Assembly (NCBI GenBank): GCA_004352715.1
Contig: SCFE01000048.1
Coordinates: forward strand, 1,227,213-1,288,017
Direction of reading: 5' to 3'
Origin: Hofstenia miamia
Lineage: Eukaryota > Xenacoelomorpha > Acoela
DNA length: 60,805 nt
Part shown: positions 57,984 through 60,805 of the stretch, piece by piece
Layout: every line of letters begins with the position of its first letter
Numbering within the stretch: position 1 is the first letter of the stretch
Notes under the pieces: model-generated
The model's input: the letters and a program-made list of their open reading frames with translations, nothing else
What the model was told of the DNA's origin: nothing
Database searches by the model: none
Made by a program: the position numbers and the translations under genes

Positions 57984-58447
57984 ACAAAATTGTTCTATAT
58001 GCATTTGACAAGTTTATGTGGTAGCTGCAATACTTGAAATAGGATTAACGGTTTTGTTTGTTTAGCCGTAAATGTCGAAATAACTATATCCACTGTTTAG
58101 AAAATGATCATAAAAGCTTTTAGAGGTTGCTATTGATACATTTTCAAAACGATAAATTTTTATGTAACAGCTTTGCTGGCATTAGATAAGAGAATGCTAT
58201 AATTAATTCTTACAAAGCATTTTCTGTTAGCATAAATTGTAAATTTTAATTTCGCTGGCATATAATTTTTCAAATTAGAGATAAATTGATCCGTTAGATG
58301 GCTACAACATTTACAAAAACGATGTTATCAATTTCTCCATATGGGTAAGTTTGAATTTAAATCAATCGGAAAAAAAATTTCTTCTAACACTAAAATTGAT
58401 TGTAACCTCAAAACTGCATTTCACTTCAGCTTAATTTCACATTACGA
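57984..58447. repeat. 464-bp local repeat, second copy
   Basis: Same as 57022-57485. It runs directly into the non-LTR RT sequence at 58448, so this copy is likely the correctly placed one. Confidence 0.9.
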
Positions 58448-59040
58448 TTTAAGAAAGGAAGTTCTTAAACTTGATGAAAACACAAGTCATGCGGTTTTAG
58501 TCACTTGCCATATTGGATAATTAAAAAGTATTTTCATATATTTGGCGAATATCTTTTAGCATTTAATCAATGTATTATTGACAATCAATTTCCAAATATT
58601 TTGAAAAATTCTGATATTTCACCGCTATACAAAAAAGGCGACCCATTAGATCCCAATAATTATCGCCCATTAGTATTACTCACCCGTTTGCTAAAATATT
58701 TGAAAAAATTCTTGCAGCACAAATGTATACGTTTATTAAAGAGAATCGCATTTTATCAGAAAATCAATACGGATTCAGGCCAAACTTCAGCACAACTAAC
58801 GCAATTTTGTCACTTACCGAAAAACAAAATCTAATTAAATAAAAAATTGTCCACAGCTGTTGCATTTCTCGATCTTAGTAAGGCTTTTAATTCAATGAAT
58901 TTTGAAATTTTACATTCAAAATTGCTCATTCAAGGTTTTAGCAAAGCAGCGACTAAGTTTATTCTTAGTTTTTTAAGTAATCGTAAGCAAAGAGTAAAAA
59001 TTGATAGAATATATTCAAACTACGTCACAACGAATTTAGG
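58448..59040 (+). pseudogene. Non-LTR retrotransposon RT, 5' part
   Basis: Forward RT of the jockey/CR1 type related to the one at 35-37 kb: PYWIIKKYFHIFGEYLLAFN, SDISPLYKKGDPLDPNNYRP, frame change, then FLDLSKAFNSMNFEILHSKL and FLSNRKQRVKID, cut by the gap. A stop and frameshift between 58834 and 58847 make it non-functional. The last 232 bp (58809-59040) are repeated in exact inverted orientation at 60574-60805. Confidence 0.82.
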
Positions 59041-60040
59041 NNNNNNNNNNNNNNNNNNNNNNNNNNNNNNNNNNNNNNNNNNNNNNNNNNNNNNNNNNNN
59101 NNNNNNNNNNNNNNNNNNNNNNNNNNNNNNNNNNNNNNNNNNNNNNNNNNNNNNNNNNNNNNNNNNNNNNNNNNNNNNNNNNNNNNNNNNNNNNNNNNNN
59201 NNNNNNNNNNNNNNNNNNNNNNNNNNNNNNNNNNNNNNNNNNNNNNNNNNNNNNNNNNNNNNNNNNNNNNNNNNNNNNNNNNNNNNNNNNNNNNNNNNNN
59301 NNNNNNNNNNNNNNNNNNNNNNNNNNNNNNNNNNNNNNNNNNNNNNNNNNNNNNNNNNNNNNNNNNNNNNNNNNNNNNNNNNNNNNNNNNNNNNNNNNNN
59401 NNNNNNNNNNNNNNNNNNNNNNNNNNNNNNNNNNNNNNNNNNNNNNNNNNNNNNNNNNNNNNNNNNNNNNNNNNNNNNNNNNNNNNNNNNNNNNNNNNNN
59501 NNNNNNNNNNNNNNNNNNNNNNNNNNNNNNNNNNNNNNNNNNNNNNNNNNNNNNNNNNNNNNNNNNNNNNNNNNNNNNNNNNNNNNNNNNNNNNNNNNNN
59601 NNNNNNNNNNNNNNNNNNNNNNNNNNNNNNNNNNNNNNNNNNNNNNNNNNNNNNNNNNNNNNNNNNNNNNNNNNNNNNNNNNNNNNNNNNNNNNNNNNNN
59701 NNNNNNNNNNNNNNNNNNNNNNNNNNNNNNNNNNNNNNNNNNNNNNNNNNNNNNNNNNNNNNNNNNNNNNNNNNNNNNNNNNNNNNNNNNNNNNNNNNNN
59801 NNNNNNNNNNNNNNNNNNNNNNNNNNNNNNNNNNNNNNNNNNNNNNNNNNNNNNNNNNNNNNNNNNNNNNNNNNNNNNNNNNNNNNNNNNNNNNNNNNNN
59901 NNNNNNNNNNNNNNNNNNNNNNNNNNNNNNNNNNNNNNNNNNNNNNNNNNNNNNNNNNNNNNNNNNNNNNNNNNNNNNNNNNNNNNNNNNNNNNNNNNNN
60001 NNNNNNNNNNNNNNNNNNNNNNNNNNNNNNNNNNNNNNNN
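59041..60040. other. Assembly gap, 1000 N
   Basis: Placeholder between inverted copies of the same RT. Confidence 0.95.
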
Positions 60041-60805
60041 AGAGATGACCTATTTTGAGCGTTGATACTTTGAAATAAAAAAGAACAATAATTAAATTGA
60101 CTTCAAACAAATGAGTGTATTAATTCTGTATGAAATGATTTCCCTATATGCCTAAGATGAAATAAGTATTTTACACCAGCTGCCATTTTTCGTAATTTTA
60201 AGGAAAGGAATTCATTAAATTTCATTTCTTTGTCGATTACTACTCCTAGATAATTAACAGAATTGTTTGCATAATTTCATTATCACATATCGTAATATTA
60301 ATATTTTCGGAAATTTGTTTATGATCCTTCGGTGAGAAGATGATAAATTGTGTCTTATCTGCATTAATTTTCAATTTATTTATATTAAAATATAAAATTA
60401 GGTATTCGATGTCTTTGGTTAATTGTCTGGTTGCTTCATAAGGATTTTGAGCTGTTCTTAGTATACATGTATCATTGGCATATTGATATATAGTTCTATT
60501 AGAAATTGTTTCGGAAATATCATTCACATAAAGAGAAAACAATATTGGTCCTAGTACAGTTCCTTAGAGAACGCCTAAATTCGTTGTGACGTAGTTTGAA
60601 TATATTCTATCAATTTTTACTCTTTGCTTACGATTACTTAAAAAACTAAGAATAAACTTAGTCGCTGCTTTGCTAAAACCTTGAATGAGCAATTTTGAAT
60701 GTAAAATTTCAAAATTCATTGAATTAAAAGCCTTACTAAGATCGAGAAATGCAACAGCTGTGGACAATTTTTTATTTAATTAGATTTTGTTTTTCGGTAA
60801 GTGAC
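60041..60805 (-). pseudogene. Non-LTR retrotransposon RT, inverted copy
   Basis: Reverse-strand RT running out of the window: FLDLSKAFNSMNFEILHSKL near 60750, then NLGVL, a TAA where GIPQG has Gln, GTVLGPILFSLYVNDI, a catalytic box read as YAND (YADD expected), LKINADKTQFIIFSPK, a frameshift, NYLGVVIDKEMKF, then SQFNYCSFLFQSIN. The catalytic second Asp is changed to Asn, as in the copy at 37 kb (YTDN). Inactive. Confidence 0.85.

Overview
The window is AT-rich, intron-bearing animal DNA, most likely from an invertebrate. Splice-site-bounded exons, a THAP-type DNA-binding protein, a seven-transmembrane receptor and a dense, degenerate animal-type transposon load all point that way. I cannot name the species. 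This is a draft assembly. Seven multi-base N gaps interrupt it (five are exactly 1000 N, so placeholders), and six single Ns sit at joins where the adjacent sequence is repeated nearby. (TA)n microsatellites flank several gaps and both ends of a large duplication.

Layout. 1-6131: reverse-strand remnants of a Ty3/gypsy-type retrotransposon. The oldest copy is interrupted by a 2.0 kb hAT-like element, which is itself interrupted by a small hAT-like MITE; both insertions have perfect 8-bp target duplications. 6313-12630: mostly featureless AT-rich DNA with one hAT-like candidate. 12631-13996: a palindrome and a decayed Tc1 element. 15032-19713 and 26675-31356: two apparently identical copies of a 4.68 kb segment carrying a 184-codon gene whose product starts with an N-myristoylation signal. 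20386-23084: exon-like patches. 32206-32445: GIY-YIG fragment of a Penelope-like element. 34064-39330: non-LTR retrotransposon sequence in a looped or tandem arrangement. 39640-40513: broken copy of an uncharacterised protein family. 40590-41580: decayed Tc1. 42532-44193: an IS630/Tc1-like element with long iteron-containing inverted repeats and a transposase frame that runs on from half a RING-H2 finger. 45029-48438: the best host gene, four exons on the reverse strand including a 13-nt microexon. 51877-52443: THAP protein. 52833-54662: two MITEs. 56206-56751: 3' half of a class A GPCR. 58448-60805: a non-LTR reverse transcriptase in inverted orientation about a gap.

How it fits together. 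Four host genes have good support: the 184-aa protein, the four-exon gene, the THAP protein and the GPCR. They sit in a background of at least seven transposon groups (gypsy, hAT, Tc1, IS630-like, Penelope-like and at least two non-LTR lineages), nearly all visibly broken by stops, frameshifts or truncation. The most novel item is the 42.5-44.2 kb IS630-like element and its apparent relative, the iteron MITE at 54.4 kb. Much of the apparent local duplication is probably assembly artefact and should be tested as such first.
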